Of a DNA stretch of 64,000 nucleotides, positions 1 to 11,228 are shown in pieces. The notes below the pieces were generated by a model. It did not search any database. It was not told the DNA's origin and saw only the letters and a list, made by a program, of their open reading frames with translations. The stretch comes from Raphanus sativus. Lineage: Eukaryota; Streptophyta; Magnoliopsida; Brassicales; Brassicaceae. Positions within the stretch are counted from its first letter, which is position 1. The number at the start of each line of letters is the position of its first letter. A program made the translations under genes and the position numbers. Location of the stretch: positions 47,038,908 to 47,102,907 of the forward strand of contig NC_079516.1 in assembly GCF_000801105.2 (NCBI RefSeq). The letters are read 5' to 3'.

Positions 1-469
1 TAAATCATTACATTCTGTTTAAGTTTTTAATTTAATAATTTTGTATTCTCTGACAAAATTAAAACTAATAATGATATTAGTGGTCGTTTCAGTTCAAATA
101 ACAAAATTTAATAAAATTTACAATATAATCTTAGAATAAAAATAAATTATATTAATTATTTTCAATTTAAAGTAAATTTTCAAATTTTTTATAAAACTAA
201 AGTATGTTTTAATATAAAAATAGTTTTGGTGTAAACACTTAAAGGCTCTTCCACCACTCAAAACTACATGACGTACCTACCCATCATGAGGAAAATATAA
301 AATCAATAACACATACACCCCGCTCCAAACTAACCTTTCCCTTCCATCCTACTTAAACTGTAACACAATTTAACATTGATATATCTCAATGCAAACTCTT
401 ACCGCACTAACAGAATCAAATAAGAACAAATTACACAACTGTCTGCGACCATGAAAATTAGTTGGGTTC
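1..469. other. AT-rich intergenic stretch
   Basis: No gene is visible. The first 230 bases are very AT-rich. From about 240 the base composition becomes more balanced and could hold distal promoter sequence of the F-box copy that follows, but no convincing TATA box or motif could be fixed. Confidence 0.5.
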
Positions 470-587
470 TTATTGGAAAGCTTCGCATTACCCTAGGCAT
501 TGCTTTTCTCTCTTGCACGGGCGGTGATTGTTGTTCTGAGCTTTTATCTTTTAGTTTGTGTTATCTGCGTGATTTGGCTGATTGTCG
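470..587 (+). promoter_or_regulatory. Conserved 5' leader of the F-box/kelch copies
   Basis: This stretch recurs in recognisable form just upstream of every F-box/kelch copy in the window: about 4672-4804, 17270-17352, 18835-18960 and 21665-21751. Shared blocks include GGAAAGCTTCGCATTA, a run ending in TTGCTTTTCTC, and GTGATTTGGCTGATTGTC immediately before the ATG. Its conservation shows that the copies were duplicated together with the 5' UTR and probably the proximal promoter. I cannot say which bases are transcribed. Confidence 0.6.
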
Positions 588-1692
588 ATGGTTCCCAAAA
601 CAAAGGAAGAGGATGAGAAATCCTCAGAAGCAAAGTCGTCTCTGATTATTCCTTCACTTCCTGAAGATGTCATCATTGACATCTTAGCGCATTCATCAAG
701 ATTCGACCATCCAACACTCTCTCTTGTTTCCAAGCACTTTCGATCACTCGTTGCTTCGCCTGATCTATACGCAAGAAGATTTTTGTTGGCCTGCACTGAG
801 GACTATCTCTACGTTGCACTCTATGACATAAGCACCTGTTATTCTTATAGTTGGTATATCCTCTGCCGTAAATCCAACGGCAGTCACAGCTTGGTCCCTG
901 CCCCCTCGACAATTCCCTCTATGTATTACCCTGAAAGCTCTGTGGCAGTGGGTTCCAGGATATATGTTTTTAGTGGGATTGACTATACAAATAAGAGGAC
1001 AAATGCGTTTTGCATGGATTGTAGATCCCACATGGTGGAACCCATCCCAAGCATCCCTGTTCCTTTGGTTTGTACATTCGCTGGCTTCATCGACGGGAAA
1101 ATATATGTTATTGGAATTGGACTTTGCTATGATGATAGAAAGAGTGTGATTGTGGTGTTCGATATAGAAACACAAAAGTGGGAGCGTGTGATGATTAAGC
1201 CAGAGATTGAGGAAGCTCTCAGAACAAGATATACAGTACTTGTATGGTGATGGCTGATAAAATAAACATAATGGGTTGTTATAGAAGCTACGTGTACGAA
1301 CCAAAGGAAAGTAAATGGGAAACAAACGATATGCTGAATTGTATGCATCGGGTGAATGCATGTGTGGTTGATGATGTATTGTACTACTATGATCGGTTTA
1401 TGAACACCTTAAGGGCGTATGATCCAAATCAGAAGTCTTGGAGAGTGGTGGAAGGCGTGCAAGAATTGTTGGCTAAGACAAAAGGTTCAAAGTGTTTGTA
1501 TACCGTAAGATATGGTGGGAATATGGCTTTTCTTTTCAGTAAAGCCTTTTCAGTAAAGCAAGTAAGATTTGGTGTGCAGAGATTTCGCTGGAAAAAGGTC
1601 AAGGAAGGGAGATTCGGGGTAAAGTTGAGTGGTGTCATCATGTTTTGACTGGAAACATTGGAATTAGGAAGTCTCTAGCTGTTATGGTCTGA
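588..1692 (+). pseudogene. F-box/kelch-repeat gene copy 1, frameshifted
   Basis: The ATG at 588 begins [17 protein letters not shown] and an F-box follows ([19 protein letters not shown] onward). The first kelch repeats are readable to about 1235. Near 1220-1245 the sequence is about 2 nt longer than the intact copies at 4805 and 18961, which puts the frame into a stop at 1250; a second frame carries the kelch part to 1648. A second lesion near 1539-1566 is a tandem duplication of about 14 bases (TTTTCAGTAAAGCC-like) that shifts the frame again. The ancestral stop is the TGA at 1690-1692, matching the LAVMV ending of the other copies. Intact relatives are predicted substrate adaptors of SCF ubiquitin ligases, binding SKP1 through the F-box. 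Two independent frame lesions make a full-length product unlikely, although a truncated F-box protein of about 220 residues could still be made. Confidence 0.8.
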
Positions 1693-2374
1693 TGCATGAA
1701 CTCTCCATCGTATTTTATATAACTTGTGTTTTATCTTTTTTAAAAATAAATTAATTATTATGTCCAGCTTCACCTAAATGCCTTGGTGAGTTCTCTTTTC
1801 ATTAATCTAATTGACCATCTGAATGTCCAGATGGTAACATATCGATTTGGATTTAAGTTTGTAATGCTACATTTAGTTCTCTGTTTCAGTTAGGTGAAAC
1901 TGTGTGTGATTAGGCAAAATCGTGTAGCTAAGGAAAGCTATATGTGATGATGTATATTTTGTTTGATGTGGTTATACATAAGAGATTTGATTGACGTTTG
2001 AAATTTAGAACTACTAAATGAAGCCGGTAGCAATTAAAATCCTTTTAGAGACAAAACGAAATTCTGTGAACTTGGCATCTCGAATCAGTCGTAAGCTACT
2101 ACAAGATGAGGATTATAAATAGCTAGGTTTAGCTCAGTGTACCTATGTATGTTTTTTTTTGGGATAAAATCTCTCTAATGAGTCTATATATTTGAATAGG
2201 TGTGGAGTGCATGAAAAGATTCCGAAACAGCATAATAAGAAACGATCGGATCCACAACAACTATGTGTATAATAGCCTCGGATTACAACACACTTTATTT
2301 GTTTGATTGTGCAATAACTTATTTTATACGATACAGAGAAATCAAGTGGAAAAACCCTTAGAAAACAGCTTTTA
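1693..2374. other. Intergenic spacer of duplicated unit 1
   Basis: No gene. This is the spacer between the F-box copy and the convergent dioxygenase remnant. It aligns over most of its length with 5888-6855 of unit 2, including the shared CCAGCTTCACCTAAATGCC block and a block ending in AGATGAGGATTATAAATAG. Unit 2 carries about 290 extra bases. Confidence 0.6.
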
Positions 2375-3023
2375 TCAGATCTTGAACTGAAGCAACATAG
2401 ATTTCCCAGCAAGTCCTCTAGCCATGTAATTTCTAGAGTACTCAGTGACGGTAGTGTCTCTGTACTTGGGAGGATTTTGTTTAGACAAAAGCTCTTTGAT
2501 CGGTCACTATACCCTCAAACTCGGTAAAGGATGCACAAAGAAAGACGCGACAGAAATGCGAGGCTCTTCACTTCTGTTAGCCAAAATTCTATGCTCCACG
2601 CTCGAAAACTGGTCGTTAGTTATAAGCTGTAATACCAAAGTTGTTTCACACATATGAGTACGGATTTAAAGATATACCTCATAATAAAAAATAACTAATT
2701 ACCTGTAAGAGATCTCCAAGGTTGACGAGAAGAGCTCCAGGAACAGGAGGAACATCCACCCAATAACCATCCTGATGAACTTGAAGCCCACCAAATGTGA
2801 TCTTGGAGAAGAACAGTGAGAAAAGATCTGTCTGAATGGAGACTTGTGCCGTAAGTTAGATCAGGCTCAGGACAAGGCGGGTAGTAATGAGAGAGCATCA
2901 ACAAACCCTTTGTGCAATCCATTTCTTTGAAATGGTTAGGATTCAGCCAAAGCTTCTGATAAAAACTCAAAGATTAGTTCCCCAAGCTCCATCACTCCCT
3001 TTGAATACTCCAACATGATTCCC
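2375..3023 (-). pseudogene. 2-oxoglutarate/Fe(II) dioxygenase, exons 2-3 only
   Basis: Read on the minus strand, this matches exons 2 and 3 of the intact gene at 6856-8139. Exon 2 (about 3023-2703) keeps the stretch [20 protein letters not shown] and a HSD iron-ligand motif, but has a one-base insertion in the codons after LLQD that shifts the frame. Exon 3 (about 2625-2375) retains the NDQ/EHR region but has an in-frame TAG where the intact copy reads VYGP. Exon 1, which encodes the N-terminal domain, is missing. Homology continues into intron 1 and stops at about 3091, exactly where a Helitron-like element begins. It is a non-functional remnant. Confidence 0.85.
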
Positions 3024-3091
3024 CTATAACATCAAGACCAAATATATAAAACATTCAAACCTTATTAACAATATCAATTAAAAAGTTTGGA

Positions 3092-3879
3092 TCCCCTAGA
3101 CTATATTTGAGAACTGATTTGTATATGTGTCATCATTACAATTACTCTCAACCAAAAAAATGATGACTATTTTCTAAATATGGATTCATATTTTTGGCAT
3201 GTACAATTTTCTATATTAAAATTTATCTAATTGTGACATGTACAAATTTCTATATTAAGATTTATGTTTTTGGTAAGATTTGTTAAATACGGTAATGGCT
3301 ATTTTCTAAATATGGATTCATATTTTTGACAAATTTTCGTAATATAGTAATAACTAATAAATTTTATATCAAAAGTATTATTTTTCTACAAATATCCATT
3401 TTGGTAAGATTTTAGAAACGTTGTAATATTAATAGATTTCCTATATATATTAAAATAGTATAATTATATATATAAAATAATAATTACGAATTTATTTTTT
3501 TCATCAATTTATGAATCATATTTTTATTATCAAAATAAGTGTAGTTATAATTATATATTTATCAACTTATATATGTTATTTATATTAATGTATATATTTA
3601 TTAGAACTAATTTAAAATAAAAGTTAACTACATAAAATATAATATGAATATAATAACTATATAAAATTTTAGTTATTATTATTACAATTTAAATAAAATA
3701 AAATTAAAAAGTTAAAGTAAACTTGAAAAAAATAAAACTAAAAAAAATACATTATGATTTTACTTTTTAACTAAATTTTAAATTTAAATACTGAAACTTG
3801 AAAATATGCTTATATAAAAATATTTTTAAAATTTTTATATAAATTTTTATATCTGCGCTTGGCGCTGGAAAACTCCTAG
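3092..3879 (+). mobile_element. Helitron-like element at the broken dioxygenase
   Basis: The 5' end reads TCCCCTAGACTATATTTGAG, preceded by A. The 3' end is CTAG followed by T (3876-3880). A short GC hairpin (GCGC-ttg-GCGC, 3855-3865) lies about 10 bases before it in otherwise very AT-rich DNA. A TC start, subterminal hairpin, CTRR end and A/T target are the known Helitron hallmarks. The stem is short (4 bp), so the family assignment is tentative. There is no coding capacity, so it would be non-autonomous. Confidence 0.5.
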
Positions 3880-4671
3880 TTATTGTAGAAAAATCATGTT
3901 ATAAAAGTAAAATATTAATTTTTTATATATCTTATAGATTTTTTATTTATGCAGTTTGATAAGGTATAAAACTGTAAATCAAAAGTTAAAATTTAACAAA
4001 AATAATTATTATGCAAAACATAAATAAAACTTATAAGTAATATTAGTTATAGTATGTATCTAGTTCAACAAAGATATTTCGGTTAATGTTAATTTAAATT
4101 ATTTTAATTATCATACAAAATAAATTTCTATTAGAAAATATTTTTATTAATTTTTTTAAAATATGTTATTTAGAATTATTTTTAAAAAGAAATGTAACTT
4201 TTTATGTTTGTTAACTTTCCTTTTCTTATGATATCATATTATGAAATATATATATATATATATATATACTAAATAAAATTATGCTGGTTTCCACTAATAA
4301 ATATTTTCTTATATATATATATATTAATTACTGACTTCCATATTAATTACTGACTTTGATAAACCAATTTTATATGATAAATCTACATGTATTTATGAAA
4401 ATAAATTAAATAAACATAAATAAATGGAATTAACAAAATATAAATAAAACACGAAAGATATATTTAAGAAAATAAACATAAATAAATGGCATTGACAAAA
4501 TATAAATAAAATACAAAAGATATTTAAGAAATGAATAAAGAGGATATGTGTTGAGTTAAAGATATTTAATGTTTTAATGTATAAAAATACGAAATTTACT
4601 CTCTTTTGAAAAAAAAAAAGAGATACAAAATCTACATTATTAAAAAGGGATTATATATGATTGTTTTCTTA
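3880..4671. other. AT-rich intergenic sequence upstream of F-box copy 2
   Basis: No gene. It holds an (AT)n microsatellite at about 4246-4268. A block at about 4354-4440 (GATAAACCAATTTTATATGA and following) recurs upstream of F-box copy 4 at about 18515-18600, so part of this is shared upstream sequence of the duplicated F-box genes. Confidence 0.5.
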
Positions 4672-4804
4672 TTATTGGGAAGCTTCGCATTAACCCCTAG
4701 CCCCTAGGCATTGCTTTTCTCTCTTGCACCGCGACCGCGGTGATTGTTGATTTGAGCATTTTCATTTTTTGTTTGTGTTATCTGCGTGATTTGTCTGATT
4801 GTCA

Positions 4805-5887
4805 ATGGTTTCCAAAACAAAGGCGGAGGATGAGAAATCCTCAGAACCAACGTCGTCTCTGATTCTTCCCTCACTTCCTGAAGATGTCATCATTGACATC
4901 TTAGCGCGTTTATCAAGATTCGACTATCCGAAACTCTCCCTTGTTTCCAAGCACTTTCGATCACTCGTTGCTTCACCTAAGATGTACGCAAGAAGATCCT
5001 TATTGGCTTCCACGGAGCACTGTCTCTACGTTGCCGTCTATGACATATACAGCTGTTATTTTTACCATTGGTATATCCTCTGCCGGAAAGCCAACGGCAG
5101 TCGCTGCTTGGTCCGTGCCCCCTCGACGCTTCCCGTTTTGAATAACAATTTAGCAACCTCTGTGGCAGTAGGTTCGAGAATATATGTTTTTGGTGGGATT
5201 GACCATACAAAGATGACGACAAATGCGTTTTGCATGGATTGTAGATCCCACACGGTGGAACCCATCCCCACCATCCCTGTTCCTTTGGTTTGTACATTCG
5301 CTGGCTTCATCGACCGGAAAATATATGTTATTGGATATTGCGATCCTTACCCAAAGAAGGCTATGCTGGTGTTCGATACAGAAACACAAAAGTGGGAGCA
5401 TGTGATGACTACGCCAAAGATGGAGGCATCTCTCACAAGAAACTACGCTTATGTGGTGATGGCTGATAAAATATACACAATGGATTGTTATGGAAGCTAT
5501 GTGTACGACCCAAAGGAAGGTAAATGGGAAACAGACAATATGCCGAATTCTATCTATTGGGAGAATGCATGTGTGGTTGATGATGTATTGTACTACCGTG
5601 ATCGGTACGTGAACACCTTAAGAGCGTATGATCCAATTCAGAAGTCTTGGGAAGTGGTGGAAGGCTTGAAAGAATTGTTGGCTGCGCCAATATCTTCAAG
5701 TTGGTCATATACTGTGAATTACGGTGGGAATCTGGCTTTGTTATTCAGTAGACCAGGTGGGATTTGGTGTGCGGAGATTTCGCTGGAAAGACGTCAAGGA
5801 GGGCAGATTTGGGGTAAAGTTGAGTGGTGTAATCTTGTTCTGACTGGAAATTTTGGAACTGGGAAATGTCTAGCTGTTATGGTTTGA
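4805..5887 (+). CDS. F-box/kelch-repeat protein, copy 2 (intact)
   Basis: A single-exon gene of 360 residues. The start is the ATG at 4805 ([13 protein letters not shown]); the reading frame runs two codons further upstream but has no earlier ATG. The F-box is at about residues 22-65 ([31 protein letters not shown]). Kelch-type blades follow: [26 protein letters not shown] with [33 protein letters not shown], and [21 protein letters not shown]. In plants such FBK proteins are presumed specificity subunits of SCF E3 ligases, with the F-box contacting an ASK/SKP1 protein and the kelch propeller contacting a substrate; the substrate here is unknown. It belongs to the large, fast-evolving Brassicaceae FBK group. 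It is followed convergently by the dioxygenase gene, as in the decayed unit 1. No frame lesion is seen. Confidence 0.88.
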   Translation: MVSKTKAEDEKSSEPTSSLILPSLPEDVIIDILARLSRFDYPKLSLVSKHFRSLVASPKMYARRSLLASTEHCLYVAVYDIYSCYFYHWYILCRKANGSRCLVRAPSTLPVLNNNLATSVAVGSRIYVFGGIDHTKMTTNAFCMDCRSHTVEPIPTIPVPLVCTFAGFIDRKIYVIGYCDPYPKKAMLVFDTETQKWEHVMTTPKMEASLTRNYAYVVMADKIYTMDCYGSYVYDPKEGKWETDNMPNSIYWENACVVDDVLYYRDRYVNTLRAYDPIQKSWEVVEGLKELLAAPISSSWSYTVNYGGNLALLFSRPGGIWCAEISLERRQGGQIWGKVEWCNLVLTGNFGTGKCLAVMV

Positions 5888-6855
5888 TGCATGAACTCTC
5901 TTTCATTACATATATAACTTGTGTTTTACTATTTTTTAAAAAATAAATTGATTATTATGTCCAGCTTCACCTAAATGCCTTGGTGAGTTCTCTTTTCATT
6001 AATATAATTGACCATCTGAATGTTCAGATGGTAACACTATTGGTTTGGGATTTAAGTTTGTAATGCTACATTTAAGTTCTCGGTTTCAGTTAGGTGAAGC
6101 TGTGTGTGATGGTTAGGCAAAATCGTGTAACCAGAAGGAAAGCTATATGTGATGATGTATAACTTGTTTTGATGTGGTTATACATAAAGAGATTTTATTG
6201 ACATTTGAAATTTGGAACTACATAAAGCCAGTAGCAATTAAAAATTTTAATTTAAAATCCTCTTTTAGAGACGAAACGAAATCCAGAGAACTTGGCATCT
6301 CGAATCAGTTTGTACTTTTAGCATGTTAAATGCTACCAGCAAATTACTATACTAAGAACACCTAAGTCTATACTTTTTTTTCCCAAAGGTGTGCTTTTTG
6401 CAGAACAGCTAGGTTTAAGGCTCCTGATAGAATTGATGGAAGTAAAAAATTAATAAACGAATGAAAAAGTAATTGAAACACACAAGTCTGATTTAGGGAA
6501 ATAAAATCCTCATCGTTAAGCTACTACAAGATGAGGATTATAAATAGCTAGGTTTAGCTCAATGTACTTGTGTATGTTTTTTTGGGGATAAAAAGCTTTC
6601 TAATGAGTCCATATATTTGAATATGTGTGGAGTGCATGAAAAGATATGTGACATGTTGGGGTGAGATTCCAAAACAGCATAATAAGAAACGATCGGATCC
6701 ACATTTTCCGGATCCACAACAACTATTTGTATAATAGCCTTAGACTAAACATACTTTTTTTTTATCAACATACTTTATTTGTTTGATTGTGCAATAAACT
6801 TATTTTATAAGATACAGAGAAATCAAGTGAAAAAACCCTTAGAAAACGGTCTTTA
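5888..6855. other. Intergenic spacer of duplicated unit 2
   Basis: No gene. This is the counterpart of 1693-2374 between the convergent F-box and dioxygenase genes. It includes an extra block at about 6310-6520 that unit 1 lacks. Confidence 0.6.
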
Positions 6856-7546
6856 TCAGATCTTGAACTGAAGCAACACAGATTTACCATCAAGTCCCTT
6901 AGCCATGTAATTTTTTGAATACTCAGTCACGGTGGTGTCTTTGTACTTGAGAGGATTTTGTTCAGACAAAAGGTCTTGGATCGGTCCATATACTCGAAAA
7001 CTCGGTAAAGGATGCACAAAGAAAGAGGCGACAGAAATGCGAGGCTCTTCACCTCTGTTAGCCAAAACTCTATGCTCCACGCTCAAAAACTTGTCGTTAG
7101 TTATAAGCTGTAATACCATAGTTTCATATATATGAGTACAGATTATGATTTGATTCACAATAAAACTAATCTAATTACCTGTAAGAGATCTCCGAGGTTG
7201 ACGAGAAGAGCTCCAGGAACAGGAGGAACATCCACCCAATAACCATCCTGTTGAACTTGAAGCCCACCAATGAGGTCTTGGAGAAGAATAGTGAGAAAAG
7301 ATCTATCTGAATGTGGACTTGTGCCGTAAGTTAGATCAGGCTCAGGACAAGGCGGGTAGTAATGAGAGAGCATCAACAAACCCTTTGTGCAATCCATCTC
7401 TTTCAAATGGTTAGGATTCAGCCCTAAAGCTTCTGATAAAAGCTCAAAGATTAGTTCCCCAAGTTCCATCACTCTCTTTGAATAATCCAACATGATTTCT
7501 CTATAACATTAAGACCAATATATAAAACAAAACATAATTCATTCAA

Positions 7547-7582
<36 letters not shown>

Positions 7583-8139
7583 TCAAACCTTATTAATAAT
7601 ATATTTGGGATTTTTAAATTCTCTTACCCACAAATCGCAGGTAAGTCCTCTGTTTTGGGAGCAACGGGGTACATAAAACAACTTAAAGTATCTCTCCAGT
7701 TCGCAGATGCAGAGCTATAGATATCGAAGTTGCTGCTATAAGTAACCTTCTTGGCGTAGTCACGGCTATAGAACTTCTTCCTCACGTCTGGATCTTGCTC
7801 GTGAAACCCACGAATCCCATCTTTCATCTTCTCCATAACATCAATCGGTATCCCATGGTTTACTGCCTGGAAGAACCCGTATCTCTCCACCGCTTCGTTG
7901 ACCTTCGAGACGATGCTCTCTCGCGTGGCTGTTGACTCGAACACGCCACCTCCGAGATCGATTGTTGGGATCTTCATCGTTGAGGAGGGAAGTGGTGGAG
8001 TTCGGTCGGTTGAACTGAGATGCGGGTGGTGGAAAATACGAGGGATCGTTGAGATTCCGGCGTCGACGAGACCTTTTACTCCGAGTTTCATTTCGTCGAA
8101 AGCTTTTAATTCACTAGCACGATCATATTTCGCTTCCAT
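6856..8139 (-). CDS. 2-oxoglutarate/Fe(II)-dependent dioxygenase (ACC oxidase-homolog family)
   Basis: Three coding exons on the minus strand: 8139-7628, 7500-7179 and 7107-6856. Joined with GT-AG borders and consistent phases they give 361 residues. The ATG at 8139 gives [20 protein letters not shown], the usual start of the plant '1-aminocyclopropane-1-carboxylate oxidase homolog' proteins (DOXC class). The N-terminal DIOX_N domain includes IPTIDLGG and [11 protein letters not shown]. The catalytic 2OG-FeII domain has iron ligands H234, D236 and H290 and the 2-oxoglutarate-binding R301-x-S303 (EPRIS), so the active site is complete. The family oxidises varied specialised metabolites in the cytosol; the true substrate cannot be read from sequence, and the name does not imply ethylene synthesis. 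It lies convergent to F-box copy 2; unit 1 holds its broken duplicate. A longer open frame upstream of the ATG lacks support. Confidence 0.88.
7551..7577. repeat. (AT)n microsatellite in dioxygenase intron 1
   Basis: About 13 uninterrupted AT dinucleotides inside intron 1 of the dioxygenase gene. Similar AT runs occur at about 4246-4268, 11196-11225 (ARPC1 intron 8) and 21596-21620. Confidence 0.9.
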
Positions 8140-8541
8140 CTTCTTCTTCCTTTCGTGTGTGTGTTCAGAACAGAACAAAGAGACAAAACGTTTTAGAGGT
8201 TTTGCCTTACCATCGATGCGCCTCTCTGTACTATAATAGCCTGTTGCTGTCGGAATATTATTAGAAATGAGTACAACAGCCGACAAAACATAATACATAC
8301 GTTTTAGACGTTTGTTATCCCAAAATAATGTTTTTAAGTTAATAATAGTTGAAACATTCAAAAAATCATAAAATAACATAAAAAAGAAAAACTATTGCGG
8401 ACAAAACATCTGATACATATATATATTTTCTTACGACGAAGAAACTGATGACATGCAAAAATTGGAATAACTATTGTTGGAATCTCTTGAATCCTTCGGA
8501 ACAGTTAAAGTAATGTTTTAATGAATGGTAAAAGATCTTTT

Positions 8542-8871
8542 GTTGAAATCTCTAGTAAGTTTGAAGCATTTTTTGAAAGCTGGAATCGGGAATTTGAGAG
8601 TAAGAAAAATCTTCATTTTAATGCTATCATCTTCGCTAGTGACGATCATGATCTCATTAGTACTATCTCTAAACTTTCAGCTTGATCATCACTCAAGTTT
8701 TATTCCTTCCAATTATTAGCTTGGCTGCAATATATTGTTGTTGATTGGAAAGTTCAATTCCATTCTCATCAGAATATTATTGGTGCTAAGCTCATCGTTA
8801 GGAGTGTGATAATGAAAGATCTATTTCAAGCTGTTGATTTTCCATCTTGGCTTATCCATCTTTTTGTCTAG
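8542..8871 (+). pseudogene. RNase H-like domain relic of a non-LTR retroelement type
   Basis: One frame (codons from 8542) reads continuously for about 110 codons except for a single TGA after ISKLSA, at a place where the plant RVT_3/RNase H-like family usually has tryptophan. Recognisable family features are FEAFFESW, IIFASDDHDLISTISKLSA, the next block (SLKFYSFQLLAWL), and a final SV.KD.FQ..DFPSWLIHLF, close to the 'DGR.QSY.A.GGP.WL' end of the family. These domains are common in Brassicaceae as LINE-derived remnants. It lies in the divergent intergenic region between the dioxygenase and ARPC1. There is no start codon in frame and no other domain. The assignment rests on motif recall, not a search. 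Confidence 0.45.
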
Positions 8872-9281
8872 GCTTTCTTTTGATTGATGTTGATCTTTGT
8901 TTACCGGTTGTAGTTCTAAAATTTTAGCGAAGTATTAGTGTAAAAAAAAACTTGTGTCGTGCACCAAAATTTAGCAAAAAAAAAAAAGCGTCGGTCGAAC
9001 TCTTCATTCTTTTTTTTTTCTTATTCTTTTAGTTTACGAAAGTTGAAATATTTGTGCAGAGAAAAAAAACATCATTTGTTTTTGGGGAAAAGGTAAAATT
9101 GAATTGGTCTCATTTTTAACATAGCCTTAGCGCAAAAGACAAAACAACAACATCTCTCTCTCTCTCTTTGGATTCACGTCTCCGAGTGACATCGACCTCC
9201 GGATCTCATCGGAGTTTACACCAATCAATCTCGCCATCGAAGTTTCCATCGATCTGAGAAAAGTGGAGTAAAGAAAGGATC
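8872..9281. promoter_or_regulatory. Upstream region and 5' UTR of ARPC1
   Basis: The last 130 bases before the ATG are less AT-rich and contain a CT run (TCTCTCTCTCTC near 9153-9167), typical of plant 5' UTRs. No clear TATA box was fixed. The rest shows no gene. Confidence 0.4.
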
Positions 9282-10394
9282 ATGGCTGTGGTGGATGTTC
9301 ACCGGTTCGCAGAGTCGATCACTTGCCATGCTTGGAGTCCTGATCTCTCCAGTAATGTTTTCTAACCTCATTTCCTTTTTTCGGAAAGCTGATAAGAAAG
9401 CAATTAAAATTTTTCTTGTAAAGTTGATATATTTCTGGTAAATCCTTGTTCCGACATGTGTCTGTCTGTCTGTCTGTCTGCCTCGGTATCTCTTGCTTAA
9501 AGAAGGAAATCACAATGTTGATTGAATCGTTTCTATGTCTACTTGTATAATATGCTTAGTAGTTTAGGCTTCAGAGAGTTGGTATGAAGTGGTTTTACAT
9601 TAGTTTTGATGATCTTTTTCTAAACAGATGAATCCAATGCTTTTTTTGTTTTTATTTTCAAAGCATATAATAAATCAGTTTATGTGTGTCTGTTTTTTTG
9701 CTGTAGTGGTTGCATTTTGTCCTAACAACAATGAAGTTCATATTTATAAATCATCATCACAAGACCAGTGGGAGAGGTTACATGTCCTCGAAAAGGTGAA
9801 CCTTTCTACTGTCTGCACGAATGAGCATGCACTTCCTTCTTCGGGATTCTACACCCTTTTTTTCTCACTGAACAGAGAGTTTGAATCTCTCCCATACAAC
9901 AACTTCATGTTTTTTCTTTTTTCTTTTTTGTGTTTGAATTGTTGCAGCATGACCAAATTGTTTCTGGAATAGATTGGAGCTCAAACTCCAACAAAATCGT
10001 CACTGTTTCCCATGACAGGAACTCGTTAGTTTCAATCTTGTTAGCTCACTCTTCTCATTGTTCGTTATACTGAATTTGGAATTCGTGAAGGTACGTGTGG
10101 AGCCTGGAAGGAGGTGAATGGGTACCAACTCTTGTTATTCTCAGACTAAATCGTGCTGCACTTTGCGTCCAATGGAGCCCAAAAGGTAAACGTATCAGAT
10201 CAAAAAAAGCCACGAGTGTTATTTAGATTCATTTTCTAGTTAACATGTAATGTAATGTACTTCTCTTTGTATTTCTACAGCTTTCTAATCCACTTTGTTT
10301 TTTTTTGTGAAATACTCTTAGAGAACAAGTTTGCTGTTGGAAGTGGTGCTAAAACTGTGTGTATATGCTATTATGAGCAAGAGAATAACTGGTA

Positions 10395-10425
<31 letters not shown>

Positions 10426-11190
10426 CTTCTTCTTCTCATCTTATATTCTCATTGTTAATCATGGATTTTTCTTTGGCATGTTGCCTTGCTTTTATGCTAT
10501 GAATGGTGTTTATGGTTATCTCTTGTGTAACTTGTTTATTGTACTTTCTTTTTGGTGGATACTGTGGTATGTACTGGCAGGGTGATTTGTATTGTGAAAT
10601 ACTGAAATGGATACATGTGTTGGAAATATCTTGAATGTGTGAAGTTTCATATTTCGTATAAAGTTTTGGTTTTTGGTAGGCTGACATTACCTGGTCTTTT
10701 ACTGTTCTCAGGTGGGTCAGTAAACTTATCCGGAAACGGCATGAATCTTCAGTCACAAGTGTTGCTTGGCATCCTAATAATGTGCGTTGCAATCAACACA
10801 ACCTCGTTGTATTTCAGTAGCTAAGTCTTTCTATAGATGCTTTATCCACCAAAAATAGAAATCCATAAACTTGCTAATCTTCTAATTGTATGGTTTACTA
10901 GAATACTTCTCTGATGTTGTGTTCTCTTATTGTCTGTTTTGCATTATAGATTCTTCTTGCAACGACTTGTACGGATGGAAAATGTCGGGTATTTTCAACA
11001 TTCATCAAAGGAGTTGACACAAAGTAAGCGCATTTACTTGAACATCTCCATTTTTTGCAGATGTGGTGGAACAGTTTCTTATTTCTCTTTTCTTACTGGA
11101 ATGATACAGGGATCCAAAAGCAGGCTCACCAGCGGAATCTAAATTTGGGGAGGTTTGTTTTCTATGGCAGGCTTACTTGTACTAATGGTT

Positions 11191-11228
<38 letters not shown>

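Noticed and set aside
7624..8379. Longer dioxygenase N terminus upstream of 8139
   Set aside because: The extra residues are not family-like; [20 protein letters not shown] matches the usual start.
10331..10585. 84-codon frame rich in Phe
   Set aside because: It is exon 5 of ARPC1 read past the donor into a (CTT)n intron repeat.
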